DNA from: Phytohabitans maris
Lineage (GTDB): Bacteria > Actinomycetota > Actinomycetes > Mycobacteriales > Micromonosporaceae
Direction: 5' to 3'
Length of the DNA: 64,000 bases
Assembly: GCF_031085175.1 (NCBI RefSeq)
Contig: NZ_JAVHUY010000003.1
Span: 186,001 to 250,000 of the forward strand
The translations under genes were made by a program, and so were the position numbers. The notes under the pieces are model-generated. The model was given only the letters and a program-made list of their open reading frames with translations, was not told the origin of the DNA and ran no database searches. Position 1 is the first letter of the stretch; each line of letters starts with the position of its first letter. Shown here one piece after another: positions 40,529-48,725 of the stretch.

Positions 40529-41364
40529 TTGGCGGCCTCCTTCATCGAGCGGGCGTCGTGCCCGGCGAGCGAGTCCTGGCCGACCTCGGCGTTGTGCGCG
40601 TGTGCCAGGTGGTGCAGCCCGAAGACCGAGTCCATGCCGGCGCGCAGCCCCATCAGGTCTTCGGCCTGGTTGACCGCCTTCTTCGCCAGGGCCAGCCCGA
40701 AGCGGGGCATCGCGGCGATCCGGCCGGCGATGTCCATCGTGGACCGTTCCAGGTCGTCCGCGGGTACGACCCGGTTGACCATGCCCAGCTCCAGTGCCCG
40801 CCGGGCGTCGACCCGCTCGCCCAGGAAGAGGAACTCCTTGGCGAAGCGCGGCCCCATCACCCAGGGGTGCGCGAAGTACTCGACGCCGGGGATCCCCATC
40901 CGCACCACCGGGTCGGCGAAGAACGCCCCCTCCGCGGCGACGACGAGGTCGCAGCACCAGGCGAGCATCAGGCCGCCGGCGACGCAGGCGCCGCGGACCA
41001 TCGCGACCGTCGGCTTGGGCAGCTCGCGCCAGCGCCGGCACATGCCGAGGTACACCTCGGACTCGCGGGCGTACCGGCTCTCGCCCCCGGCCTTGCCGAC
41101 GTGGTCCCACCAGAGCGAGGCGCGCCGCTCGAAGCTGCGGTCGACGTCGCGCTCCGGGGTGCCGATGTCGTGCCCGGCCGAGAAGTGCTCGCCGGCGCCG
41201 GTCAGCACGATCGCCTTGACCGCGTCGTCCTCGGCCGCCCGGTAGAAGGCGGCGTCGAGCGCGTACGTCATCGCGGAGTTCTGCGCGTTGCGGTAGCGCG
41301 GCCGGTTCATCGTCACCACCGCGACGCCGCCGTCCACTGTGTACAGCACGACATCCTCGCTCAT
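40525..41364 (-). CDS. Enoyl-CoA hydratase/isomerase (crotonase family)
   Basis: This 279-residue crotonase has TMNRPRYRNAQN, GAGEHFSAGHDIG and VRGACVAGGLMLAWCCDLV, and a C-terminal FGLHHLAHAHNAEV stretch typical of a larger-loop actinobacterial group. It lies between an SDR and an ACAD gene, both overlapping by four bases, so it probably acts in the same beta-oxidation round. Start ATG 41364. Confidence 0.9.
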   Translation of the reverse strand: MSEDVVLYTVDGGVAVVTMNRPRYRNAQNSAMTYALDAAFYRAAEDDAVKAIVLTGAGEHFSAGHDIGTPERDVDRSFERRASLWWDHVGKAGGESRYARESEVYLGMCRRWRELPKPTVAMVRGACVAGGLMLAWCCDLVVAAEGAFFADPVVRMGIPGVEYFAHPWVMGPRFAKEFLFLGERVDARRALELGMVNRVVPADDLERSTMDIAGRIAAMPRFGLALAKKAVNQAEDLMGLRAGMDSVFGLHHLAHAHNAEVGQDSLAGHDARSMKEAAK

Positions 41365-42338
41365 GCGGCCGCTCCTTTCAGGTCGAGGGCCTCGGCCACC
41401 CGGGCGAGGTGGGCGTCGGTGTCGCAGGTGGCCGCGACCGCCCAGGCCCGCTTGGCGTACAGGTGCAGGTCGTACTCGACGGTGTAGCCGATCGCGCCGT
41501 GGCACTGGATCGCGGTGCGCGCCGCCTCGCGGGCCGCCTCGGTCGCCAGCAGCACGGCGGTGGAGACGTCCCGGCCCCGCTCCGGGCGGCGCCCGGCGAG
41601 GGCCCAGGCGGCCGCGTACACCGCCGGGGCGGCGAACTCCAGCCGCACGAGGGCGTCCGCGAGGTGATGCTTGACCGCCTGGAAGCTCCCCACCGGCACG
41701 CCGAACTGCCTGCGCTCCCGGACGTACCCGACGGTCAGGTCGAGCATCCGCCGCCCGAGCCCGACGAGCTGCGCGGCGGCACCGAGCGCGAGCCGGTCGG
41801 CGGCGAGCCCCACCAGCTCGGCGTCCTCGGTCAGCGGCTCACCGGACGGCTTCGGCACCCGCACCGCCGCGAGCGAGCCGTCCACAGTGGTCTCGTCGAC
41901 GGCGCCGTCCAGTGTGGAGAGCCATGCCGCGGGGCCGTCGAGGTGGAGCACGAGCGTGGCGCGGCGGCCGTACGGGACGAGGCCGCCCGCGACGGCGACC
42001 CGCGTGCGTCCGGCCAGGATTCCGGGCAGGTGACCGCCCGGGTCGCCGGTCGCGGCGAGCAGCGGGGCCGCCACGGCCGCGGTCTCCACCACCGGCAGCG
42101 GCACCGCCGCGTACCCGGTCTCCTCCAGCAGCGACACCAGGTCGACCTCGTCGAGGCCGAGCTCGCCGACCGCCCCGGGGATCCCCATCCCGGTGAGGGC
42201 GCTCCACAGTGCCTCCACACTGGACTCGTCCCCGCCCGGCCAGGCGGCCCGCACCACAGAAGGCGGGCAGGCGCTGGCCAGCAGGTCGCGTACCGCCTCG
42301 CGGAGCGCGACCTGGTCGGCCGTCCACCCGAACCGCAT
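41361..42338 (-). CDS. Acyl-CoA dehydrogenase, small-subunit type (pair C)
   Basis: This 325-residue ACAD-family protein has RERRQFGVPVGSFQAVKHH and AIQCHGAIGYTVEYDLHLYAKR in the C-terminal helices but a short, degenerate central region. The QLHGG motif of other partners reads QCHGA here. It is coded one base after the larger ACAD, which fits a heteromeric enzyme. Start ATG 42338. The gene contains two copies of the recurrent TCCACACTGGA motif, one in each orientation. Confidence 0.87.
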   Translation of the reverse strand: MRFGWTADQVALREAVRDLLASACPPSVVRAAWPGGDESSVEALWSALTGMGIPGAVGELGLDEVDLVSLLEETGYAAVPLPVVETAAVAAPLLAATGDPGGHLPGILAGRTRVAVAGGLVPYGRRATLVLHLDGPAAWLSTLDGAVDETTVDGSLAAVRVPKPSGEPLTEDAELVGLAADRLALGAAAQLVGLGRRMLDLTVGYVRERRQFGVPVGSFQAVKHHLADALVRLEFAAPAVYAAAWALAGRRPERGRDVSTAVLLATEAAREAARTAIQCHGAIGYTVEYDLHLYAKRAWAVAATCDTDAHLARVAEALDLKGAAA

Positions 42339-42339
42339 C

Positions 42340-43488
42340 TCAGCCTCCCCCGCGCGGTAGGCCGAGCACCCGTTCGGCGACGATCGTGCGCTGGATCTCG
42401 TTGGTACCGGCGTAGATCGGTCCGGAGAGCGAGAAGAGGAAGCCCCGGCTCCACGCCGCGTCGACCCGCGCCTCCGGTCCGAGGATCTCCAGCGCCGCCT
42501 CGTGGATGTCGACGTCCAGTTCGGACCAGAAGAGCTTGTTCATGCTGGAGCGGGCGCCCGCCGGCACGCCGGCGAGCAGCGCGTCGACGTCACGGAGGGT
42601 GTAGAGGTGGTACGCCCGGGCGCCCATCCAGGCCCGCACCGCCCGCTCGCGCAGCCGCGGTGCCAAGGAGCCGCGGGAGCGGGCCAGCGCGACGAGGCGG
42701 TCGGCGGCGGCGAGGAAGCGCCCCGGCGAGCGGAGCGTGAGCCCGCGCTCGGAGCCGGTGGTGGCCATCGCGACCCGCCATCCCTCCCCCACGCCGCCGA
42801 GCACGTCCGCGTCGGGTACGAAGACGTCGGAGAGGAAGACCTCGGCGAAGCCCTCGTCGCCGTCGAGCCGGCCGAACCCCCGTACGGTCACGCCGGGCGC
42901 GTCCAGCGGCACCAGGAAGTAGGTGAGGCCGCGGTGCCGGGCGGCGGCCGGGTCGGTGCGGAAGAGCCCGAAGAGGTGGGTGCAGAACGCCCCGCGGGTG
43001 GTCCACGTCTTCTGCCCGGACAGGCGCCAGCCGCCGGCCGCCTCGTCGCGTACCGCCGTGCTGCGGATGCCTGCGAGGTCGCTGCCCGCCTCCGGCTCCG
43101 ACCAGCCCTGGCACCACAGGTCCTCGGCCGCCGCCATCCGGGGCAGCAGCCGGTCGCGCTGCCCGTCCGTGCCGAACTCGAAGAGCGTCGGGGCGAGCAG
43201 GAAGATGCCGTTCTGGGTGACCCGCTGCGGCGCGCCGGCCGCGTGGTACTCCTCCTCGAAGATCAGCCACTCCCAGAGCGAGGCGTCCCGCCCGCCGTAC
43301 CGCTCGGGCCAGGAGACGGCCGACCAGCGCGCCTCGTGCAGCCGGCGCTCCCAATCGACGTGCCGGGCGAAGCCCTCGCGGGTGTCGCCGGAAGGGAGCG
43401 GCTGCGCCGGTACGTTCGCCCGGAGCCAGGCGCGGGCCTCGGCGCGAAACGCGGCCTCGCTCGCGGTGTCGGTCAGGTCGACGGTCAT
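42340..43488 (-). CDS. Acyl-CoA dehydrogenase, large-subunit type (pair C)
   Basis: This 382-residue ACAD has WCQGWSEPEAGSDLAGIRS, SGQKTWTTRGAFC and YAGTNEIQRTIVAERVLGLP. It is the likely FAD-binding large subunit paired with the small ACAD that follows. Start ATG 43488 overlaps the EchA20 stop (ATGA). Three such pairs in one island suggest three different chain or ring lengths handled in sequence. Confidence 0.9.
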   Translation of the reverse strand: MTVDLTDTASEAAFRAEARAWLRANVPAQPLPSGDTREGFARHVDWERRLHEARWSAVSWPERYGGRDASLWEWLIFEEEYHAAGAPQRVTQNGIFLLAPTLFEFGTDGQRDRLLPRMAAAEDLWCQGWSEPEAGSDLAGIRSTAVRDEAAGGWRLSGQKTWTTRGAFCTHLFGLFRTDPAAARHRGLTYFLVPLDAPGVTVRGFGRLDGDEGFAEVFLSDVFVPDADVLGGVGEGWRVAMATTGSERGLTLRSPGRFLAAADRLVALARSRGSLAPRLRERAVRAWMGARAYHLYTLRDVDALLAGVPAGARSSMNKLFWSELDVDIHEAALEILGPEARVDAAWSRGFLFSLSGPIYAGTNEIQRTIVAERVLGLPRGGG

Positions 43489-44216
43489 GTGCCGAACTCC
43501 CGCCGTACCTTGTCGGCCACGCCGGAGAGGTTGAGCTCGAAGGTGAACCCCTGCTCGTACCGGTAGCTGCGCTTGACGTCGACCGGGTCGATGCCGTTGA
43601 GCGACTGCTTCGCAGCCCGGATCACGGCCGGCTCCTTGGCAGCGATCTCCCGGGCCAGCTCCAGCGCGGCCTCCCGCAGCCCGTCCCGGGGTACCACCGC
43701 CAGCACCGAGCCGTACCCGTGCAGCTCGGCGGCGGTCGCGGTGCGGGAGGTGTACACCATGGCGCGCATCCGGTGCTGCGGCACCAGCCGGGCGAGGTGG
43801 GTGGCGGCGCCGAGCGCGCCCCGGTCCACCTCGGGCAGGCCGAACGTGGCGTCCTCGCTGGCCACCACGATGTCCGCGTTGCCGGCCAGGCCGATGCCGC
43901 CGCCGAGGCAGTGGCCGTGCACCGCCGCGATCACCGGTACCGGGCAGTCGTAGACGGCCGCGAACGCCGCCGCGCAGCCCCGGTTGACGGACACCATCGC
44001 GGCGAAGTCGGTGGCGCGGTTGAGCTCCTTGACGTCGACGCCGGCGTTGAAGCCGCGCCCCCGGGCCCGGAGCACGACCGCGCATACCTCCGGGTCGGCG
44101 CCGGCCGCGGTGAGCGCCTCGGCCAGCGCGAACCAGCCGGCCACCGGCAGGGCGTTCACCGGCGGGTTGTCCATGACGACCTCGGCGACGCCGGCCGATA
44201 CCGAAGAACTGATCAT
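43485..44216 (-). CDS. echA20: EchA20-type ring D hydrolase (crotonase family)
   Basis: This 243-residue crotonase matches EchA20 of mycobacteria along its length, with NPPVNALPVAGWFALAEAL, RGRGFNAGVDVKELNR, GHCLGGGIGLAGNADIVVAS and the QGFTFELNLSGVAD C-terminus. EchA20 is known to hydrolyse the D ring of a steroid-derived bicyclic CoA intermediate in the HIP pathway. In mycobacteria it neighbours ipdA and ipdB; here it is in the same operon, separated from them by ipdC, ipdF and a MaoC pair. ATG 44216 overlaps the MaoC stop. Confidence 0.9.
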   Translation of the reverse strand: MISSSVSAGVAEVVMDNPPVNALPVAGWFALAEALTAAGADPEVCAVVLRARGRGFNAGVDVKELNRATDFAAMVSVNRGCAAAFAAVYDCPVPVIAAVHGHCLGGGIGLAGNADIVVASEDATFGLPEVDRGALGAATHLARLVPQHRMRAMVYTSRTATAAELHGYGSVLAVVPRDGLREAALELAREIAAKEPAVIRAAKQSLNGIDPVDVKRSYRYEQGFTFELNLSGVADKVRREFGT

Positions 44217-44611
44217 GCGGTTGCTCCCTGGGTGACGAAGGTCGCCCACGCGCGGGCGGCGACCACCCCGGCCTGGGTGGTGCAGGTCAGCTCCAGGTCC
44301 ACCCGCGGCTCACCGTCCCGCGTGTACCGGCGGGCGACCTCGCCGGCGCAGGTGAGCGTGTCGCCGGGGAAGACCTTCGCGGCGAAGCGGACCCGGAACC
44401 GGCGTACCGCGGCGGCGCCGAGCCAGCCGGTGGCCCAGGTCGCCATCAGGCCGGCCTGGAGCATGCCGAGCGCCAGCGGTGCCGGCAGCCCGGCCGCCCG
44501 GGCGAACGGCTCGTCGTGGTGGATCGGGTTGAAGTCGCCGGACGCGCCCTGGTAGCGCACCAGGTCGGTACGGGTGAGCGGGCCGACGACGAGCGGGGCG
44601 GGCGGCGTCAC
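44213..44611 (-). CDS. MaoC-like enoyl-CoA hydratase, catalytic half (pair 2)
   Basis: This 132-residue hotdog protein carries GDFNPIHHDE with Asp26 and His31, the (R)-hydratase catalytic pair, followed by LALGMLQAGLMATWAT. It overlaps its partner half by four bases (GTGA at 44608-44611), like the pair at 14,918-15,801. It should hydrate a bulky enoyl-CoA in the HIP-like pathway. Confidence 0.88.
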   Translation of the reverse strand: MTPPAPLVVGPLTRTDLVRYQGASGDFNPIHHDEPFARAAGLPAPLALGMLQAGLMATWATGWLGAAAVRRFRVRFAAKVFPGDTLTCAGEVARRYTRDGEPRVDLELTCTTQAGVVAARAWATFVTQGATA

Positions 44612-45036
44612 GACGTCTCGACCCCGGTCTGTCGGGCCTCGGCGACCAGCCGCCCCGACGCGTCGCGAAACTCGGTGACCATGACGGCGAACGTCAGCGT
44701 GCCGCCGCCCCGGCTCGTCTTCGTGTAGATCTCGGTGACCGCCGACTGGGCGGTCAGCCGGTCGCCGGCGCGCGGCGGCGGGCCGTGGAAGACGTACTCC
44801 TGCTCGGCGTGCAGGCCGCGGGACTGGTCCATGGCGACCTTCTCCCACGGGTCGCTGTCGCCGTGCTGCCAGAAGAACGCCGTGGTCAGGAACGTCGGCG
44901 GGATCACCGGCTCCACATCGGACAGGTACGCCGGGTCGGTGGCGAAGACCGCGCGGGCGAACTCGCGTACCTTCCCGCGCTCGATCTCCATCTCGAACGG
45001 CGTGCCGGCGGCGCCGAGCGCCCCGGTGTCGACCAT
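44608..45036 (-). CDS. MaoC-like N-terminal dehydratase-domain protein (partner half, pair 2)
   Basis: This 142-residue protein resembles the MaoC N-terminal dehydratase domain, with VREFARAVFATDPAYL, IPPTFLTTAFFW and RAGDRLTAQSAVTEIYTK. It has no D-x4-H pair and probably supplies part of the binding pocket for the catalytic half. ATG 45036 has GGGGAGG five bases upstream; GTG 45039 directly before it is less well spaced. Confidence 0.87.
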   Translation of the reverse strand: MVDTGALGAAGTPFEMEIERGKVREFARAVFATDPAYLSDVEPVIPPTFLTTAFFWQHGDSDPWEKVAMDQSRGLHAEQEYVFHGPPPRAGDRLTAQSAVTEIYTKTSRGGGTLTFAVMVTEFRDASGRLVAEARQTGVETS

Positions 45037-45049
45037 CACGACCTCCCCG

Positions 45050-45808
45050 TCACGGATGCTGGCTGCTCACGGAGATGACCTCGCCGGCGAGGTACGAGGC
45101 GAGGTCGCTGGCGAGGAAGACGATGACGTTCGCCACCTCCTCCGGCTCGGCCGCCCGCCCGAACGCCTCGCGCCCGGCGAGCGTGGTGAGCAGCTCCTCC
45201 GTCGTCACCTTGGCCAGGTGCGGGTGCATCGCGATGCTCGGCGCGACCGCGTTGACCCGTACGCCCGCCTTGGCCGCCTCCAGCGCGGAGCAGCGGGTCA
45301 GCGCCATCACGCCGGCCTTCGCGGCGGCGTAGTGCGCCTGGCCCTCCTGCGCCCGCCAGCCGATCACCGACGCGTTGTTGACGATCACGCCGCCGCCCCG
45401 CGGGATCATGTGCCGCAGCGCCGCCCGGGTGCAGCGGAACGTGCCGGTCAGCGTCACGTCCAGCACCGTGTGCCACTGCTCGTCGGTCATCTCGACCACC
45501 TGCGCGGTGCCGCCGAGGCCGGCGTTGTTGACCAGCACGTCGAGGTGCCCGTACTCGTCGACGACCGTGTCGACCATCCGCTGAACCTGCTCCTCGACGG
45601 TCACGTCGCAGGGCACCGCGAGCGGCTCCTCGCCGGCGATCCCGGCGAGCGTCCGGGCCGCCTCGGCGAGCCGCCGCTCGTGCCGGTCGCTGATCGCCAC
45701 CCGGGCGCCCTCCTCGGCGCAGCGGCGGGCGGTGGCGAAGCCGATCCCGGTGCCGGCGGCCGCGGTCACCAGCACGGTCCGCCCGGCCAACAGTCCATGT
45801 CCGGTCAT
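45050..45808 (-). CDS. ipdF: IpdF-like SDR dehydrogenase
   Basis: This 252-residue SDR has the variant cofactor motif TAAAGTGIG (residues 15-23), then ATARRCAEEGARVAISDRHERRL, LVNNAGLGGTA and catalytic Y-A-A-A-K. This AGTGIGFATARR/ISDxHERRL pattern is what I recall for the IpdF dehydrogenase (Rv3559c type), which oxidises a ring hydroxyl of the HIP-CoA intermediate. Location next to ipdC and upstream of echA20 supports the call. ATG 45808 overlaps the end of a possible small ORF. Confidence 0.8.
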   Translation of the reverse strand: MTGHGLLAGRTVLVTAAAGTGIGFATARRCAEEGARVAISDRHERRLAEAARTLAGIAGEEPLAVPCDVTVEEQVQRMVDTVVDEYGHLDVLVNNAGLGGTAQVVEMTDEQWHTVLDVTLTGTFRCTRAALRHMIPRGGGVIVNNASVIGWRAQEGQAHYAAAKAGVMALTRCSALEAAKAGVRVNAVAPSIAMHPHLAKVTTEELLTTLAGREAFGRAAEPEEVANVIVFLASDLASYLAGEVISVSSQHP

Positions 45809-45882
45809 CGCGCCTCCCGCCGGGGTACCGCCACGCTCTTGTCGACCGGCAGCCGGGGGCGGTCGATCTCATACGCCGGCAT
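45805..45882 (-). CDS. Possible 25-residue small protein between ipdC and ipdF
   Basis: An ATG at 45882, inside the last codons of ipdC in another frame, opens a 25-residue frame (MPAYEIDRPRLPVDKS...) that ends with a TGA at 45805-45807 overlapping the ipdF ATG by two bases. All other neighbours in this operon are joined by overlaps, and a 60-base gap would otherwise break the chain. The peptide is rich in charged residues and prolines and has no domain I know. It may be a real small protein, a coupling leader or chance. Confidence 0.35.
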   Translation of the reverse strand: MPAYEIDRPRLPVDKSVAVPRREAR

Positions 45883-46960
45883 CGCCGCGCTCCTCGGACG
45901 CCGCCGGGGCGGGGCAGGCCAGCCGGGCCACCACGTCCCGGGCCTGCTCCATGATCCGCTCGACCAGCTCGGCGCAGCAGGGCAGGTCGTCGATGAGCCC
46001 GACCACCTGCCCGGTCGCCATCACGCTCAGGTCGGTGCGACCGTCCACCATGGCCGAACGCAGCAGCGCCGGCGTGTTGGCGGCGAGCAGCACCTGGCTG
46101 AGCCGCAGCTCGTGCGAGCGGCGCATCGACAGTCCCTCGCTGACCATGTCGCGCCAGCTCATGCCGGTGTGCCGGCGCAGCGCCGCCGCGCTCCGCACCG
46201 ACCGGGCCAGCCGGCGGGCGCGCCCGGCCCGGGCCAGCCGGTCGACGAACGGGGTGCGCAGCAGCCGTTGCGGCAGCCCGTCGAGCACGTCCGTCCAGAC
46301 CGTGTCGTACACGCTCGCGGCCAGGTACGCCCGCTTGACCGCCTCGGGCACCTCGCTGTCGCTGGTCAGCAGGAACCGGGTGCCCATGGCGATGCCGGAG
46401 GCGCCGTACGCGAGCGCGGCCACCAGCCCCCGCCCGTCGAAGTAGCCGCCGGCCGCGATCACCGGGATCTCCACCGCGTCGACGACCTGGGGCAGCAGCA
46501 GCGAGGTCGCCACGCCGCCGGTGTGCCCGCCGCCCTCGCCGCCCTGCACGACCACCGCGTCGGCGCCCCAGGCGGCCACCTTCTCGGCGTGCCGGCGGGC
46601 GCCGATCGAGGGTACGACCACGATGCCGGCGTCCTTGAGCCGGGCGATCAGCTCCGGCTTCGGCGCGAGGGCGAACGACGCGACCCGTACCCCCTCGCGG
46701 ATCAGCAGGTCGACCCGGTCGCGGGCGTCGGTGGCGTCGGCGCGCAGGTTGACCCCGAACGGCGCCGGGGTCCGCTCCTTGACCGCGCGGATGGCCGCCT
46801 CGAGCTCGGCGAGGCTCATCGTGGCGCTGCCGATGACGCCGAGGCCGCCGGCGGCGGAGGTCGCGGCGGTCAGGCGGGCGCCGGAGACGTACCCCATGCC
46901 GGTCTGGACGATCGGGTACCGGACGCCGAACAGGTCGCAGATGGCGGTGTGCAGCCTCAC
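45869..46960 (-). CDS. ipdC: IpdC, nitronate monooxygenase-like flavoprotein
   Basis: This 363-residue TIM-barrel flavoprotein belongs to the nitropropane dioxygenase-like family and matches mycobacterial IpdC: YPIVQTGMGYVSGARL, GVNLRADATDARDRV, VVVQGGEGGGHTGG, IAAGGYFDGRGLVAALAYGA and MGTRFLLTSDSEVP. IpdC acts on ring C of the HIP-CoA-derived intermediate before IpdAB opens it. GTG 46960 overlaps the ipdB stop (GTGA). High similarity and gene order make this one of the firmest calls in the window. Confidence 0.93.
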   Translation of the reverse strand: MRLHTAICDLFGVRYPIVQTGMGYVSGARLTAATSAAGGLGVIGSATMSLAELEAAIRAVKERTPAPFGVNLRADATDARDRVDLLIREGVRVASFALAPKPELIARLKDAGIVVVPSIGARRHAEKVAAWGADAVVVQGGEGGGHTGGVATSLLLPQVVDAVEIPVIAAGGYFDGRGLVAALAYGASGIAMGTRFLLTSDSEVPEAVKRAYLAASVYDTVWTDVLDGLPQRLLRTPFVDRLARAGRARRLARSVRSAAALRRHTGMSWRDMVSEGLSMRRSHELRLSQVLLAANTPALLRSAMVDGRTDLSVMATGQVVGLIDDLPCCAELVERIMEQARDVVARLACPAPAASEERGDAGV

Positions 46961-47715
46961 GGCGCGGGCACCTCCCGGGAGCGCAGGTCCTGCGGGTCGA
47001 TGACCGTGCGGATCAGCTCCAGCTCGCGGTCGGTCGGCAGCCGCGTCCGGGCCACCTCGCCGGCCATGACCAGGTCGAACCCCGTCGCCGCCACCACCTG
47101 CTCGACGGTAACGCCCGGGTGGACCGAGACCAGCCGCATCCGGTGATCCGGCGTGGCGAAGTCGAAGACGCCGAGGTCGCTGACCACCCGGCGGATCTCG
47201 TGGAAGCGGCTCGCGGAGGGGCCGGCGGCGGCCGCCCGGTCGTACCCGACGCCGGAGACCATGTCGACCCGCTCGACGAAGGAGCGGGGGCGGTGCCGGC
47301 TCACCCAGTAGCTGGTCGGGTGGTGGACGGTGTTGCCCGGCGCGCCGCGCACGCCGAGCAGCTGCGCGGTGGGGCGCTCGAACGGGCCGACGGCCGAGAT
47401 GTTCGCGTTGCCGTACCGGTCGACCTGGCTCGGTCCCATCATCACGTGCCGGCGGCCGGTGTAAATCAGGTCGAAGATCGTCCGGAACGGCAGCCAGCCC
47501 TCGATCACCGGTGGCTTGTCGCCGAGCGCCCAGGTCCCCTGTACCAGCAGCGCCTCGCCGTCGGAGAGGAGCAGGTCGGGCGCGAACGTGGCGCGGGCGA
47601 GGCGGGCGCCGATCGTCGGGATCACGCCGACCGGGCTGGCCAGGATCTCGCCGTCGCCGCGCCACACCTCGGCGCAGGCCACGACGCAGACCTCGGCCCG
47701 GGTGACGCCGCTCAT
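46957..47715 (-). CDS. ipdB: IpdB, steroid ring C hydrolase subunit beta (CoA-transferase fold)
   Basis: This 252-residue CoA-transferase-fold protein begins MSGVTRAEVCVVACAEVWR and has FAPDLLLSDGEALLV, GPSQVDRYGNANISAVG, GVRGAPGNTVHHPTSYWV and VSDLGVFDF, matching mycobacterial IpdB closely. IpdA and IpdB form a heteromeric hydrolase that opens the last steroid ring (ring C) of a CoA thioester, using the transferase fold for a retro-Claisen-type reaction. ATG 47715 overlaps the ipdA stop (ATGA). Confidence 0.95.
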   Translation of the reverse strand: MSGVTRAEVCVVACAEVWRGDGEILASPVGVIPTIGARLARATFAPDLLLSDGEALLVQGTWALGDKPPVIEGWLPFRTIFDLIYTGRRHVMMGPSQVDRYGNANISAVGPFERPTAQLLGVRGAPGNTVHHPTSYWVSRHRPRSFVERVDMVSGVGYDRAAAAGPSASRFHEIRRVVSDLGVFDFATPDHRMRLVSVHPGVTVEQVVAATGFDLVMAGEVARTRLPTDRELELIRTVIDPQDLRSREVPAP

Positions 47716-48560
47716 CCGGCCACCGCCCCGGCCCGGTACGCGGGCTCCTCCCCCGCCAGGTAGCGGGCGGTGAACTCGGCCCACGCGGCGGGGTCGGCGG
47801 CCGCCCGCACGTACTCGCGCTGGAACGCCTCGTCCCGCCCGTAGTCGGGGTCGCAGGCGGTGAAGTGCGCCCCGCCCGGCGCCTCGACCACGCCGCTGAC
47901 CATCCAGCGCTGGATCCGGAGCGTCTGCACCGGCGCGGTGACGGTCAGCTCCTCGGTCGGCACGATCCGCTCGCAGGAGACGTACGCCCGGTCGGCGGCC
48001 ATGCAGAACAGCTCGTCGAAGTACGGGTCCACGCCGAGCACCTGGCCGTTGCCGAGCGCGTCGGCCCGGTTGACGTGGACGAGCGCGGCGTCGAGGCGCA
48101 GCGCGGGCATGGCCACCAGCTCCTCTCCGTCCTCGTACGGCGAGCCGACCGTGCGCAGCTCCGGGTTGACCCGCATGACGTCCGAGCCGAGGCCGGCCCG
48201 GGTGGGCAGGAACGGCAGCCGGCACGCCGCGGCGTGGAGCCCGAGCTGGAGCATCCCCTCGTCGTACTCGCTGACGGCGAGGGTGCCGGCCTGGCGCGCG
48301 GCCCGGAAGTGCGGCTCCAGCGGGATGCTGTCCAGCGAGACGAAGCCGTACACCAGGCGGCGGATCTTGCCGGCGGCCAGCAGGAAGCCGGCGTCGGGGC
48401 CGCCGAAGGTGACCACGGTCAGGTCGGTCAGGTCGGAGCGGAGGATCGCCCGTACGAGCGACATCGGTTTGCGCCGCGAGCCCCAGCCCCCGATGCCGAT
48501 GGTCATCCCGGAGCGCAGCTCCGCGACGACCTCGCTCTCCGTCATGCGCTTGTCTGCCAT
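47712..48560 (-). CDS. ipdA: IpdA, steroid ring C hydrolase subunit alpha (CoA-transferase fold)
   Basis: This 282-residue protein has SGMTIGIGGWGSRRKPM, AILRSDLTDLTVVTFGGPD, FVSLDSIPLEP, PFLPTRAGLGSDV and VVEAPGGAHFTACDPDYGRD, which match mycobacterial IpdA. It partners with IpdB. It is the first gene of a 14-gene operon (15 counting the small ORF) running to 37,502 that contains ipdBCF, MaoC pair 2, echA20, ACAD pairs B and C, a crotonase and an SDR. ATG 48560 has GAGAGG upstream and lies 30 bp from a perfect KstR2-like box. Confidence 0.95.
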   Translation of the reverse strand: MADKRMTESEVVAELRSGMTIGIGGWGSRRKPMSLVRAILRSDLTDLTVVTFGGPDAGFLLAAGKIRRLVYGFVSLDSIPLEPHFRAARQAGTLAVSEYDEGMLQLGLHAAACRLPFLPTRAGLGSDVMRVNPELRTVGSPYEDGEELVAMPALRLDAALVHVNRADALGNGQVLGVDPYFDELFCMAADRAYVSCERIVPTEELTVTAPVQTLRIQRWMVSGVVEAPGGAHFTACDPDYGRDEAFQREYVRAAADPAAWAEFTARYLAGEEPAYRAGAVAG

Positions 48561-48590
48561 CGCCGCCTCTCGCCGGTAGGCCGCCAAGAT

Positions 48591-48604
48591 AGCAAGCGCT
48601 TGGT
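48591..48604. promoter_or_regulatory. KstR2-like operator (ipdA operon)
   Basis: AGCAAGCGCTTGGT matches AnCAAGnnCTTGnT perfectly, 30 bp upstream of ipdA. It is the only box between ipdA and the divergent KstR2-like gene at 48,726, whose start lies 121 bp away, and it may serve both. No second feature is evident in the remaining gap. Confidence 0.87.
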
Positions 48605-48725
48605 TGGTAGCGCCATACCCCGGGTCCGCGGGGCGCTTCGACACCGCCGGTACCGCACGCGGCGGCCCCGGGAAGTACACTCCAATGTCCCCATCGACCG
48701 GCCCCGAACTAGTAGGTGAGAACCG

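Noticed and set aside
48541-48554. CATGCGCTTG near the ipdA start, resembling a twelfth KstR2-like box.
   Set aside because: It lies inside the ipdA coding sequence, lacks the outer A and T and has a core mismatch; a perfect box is 37 bp away.
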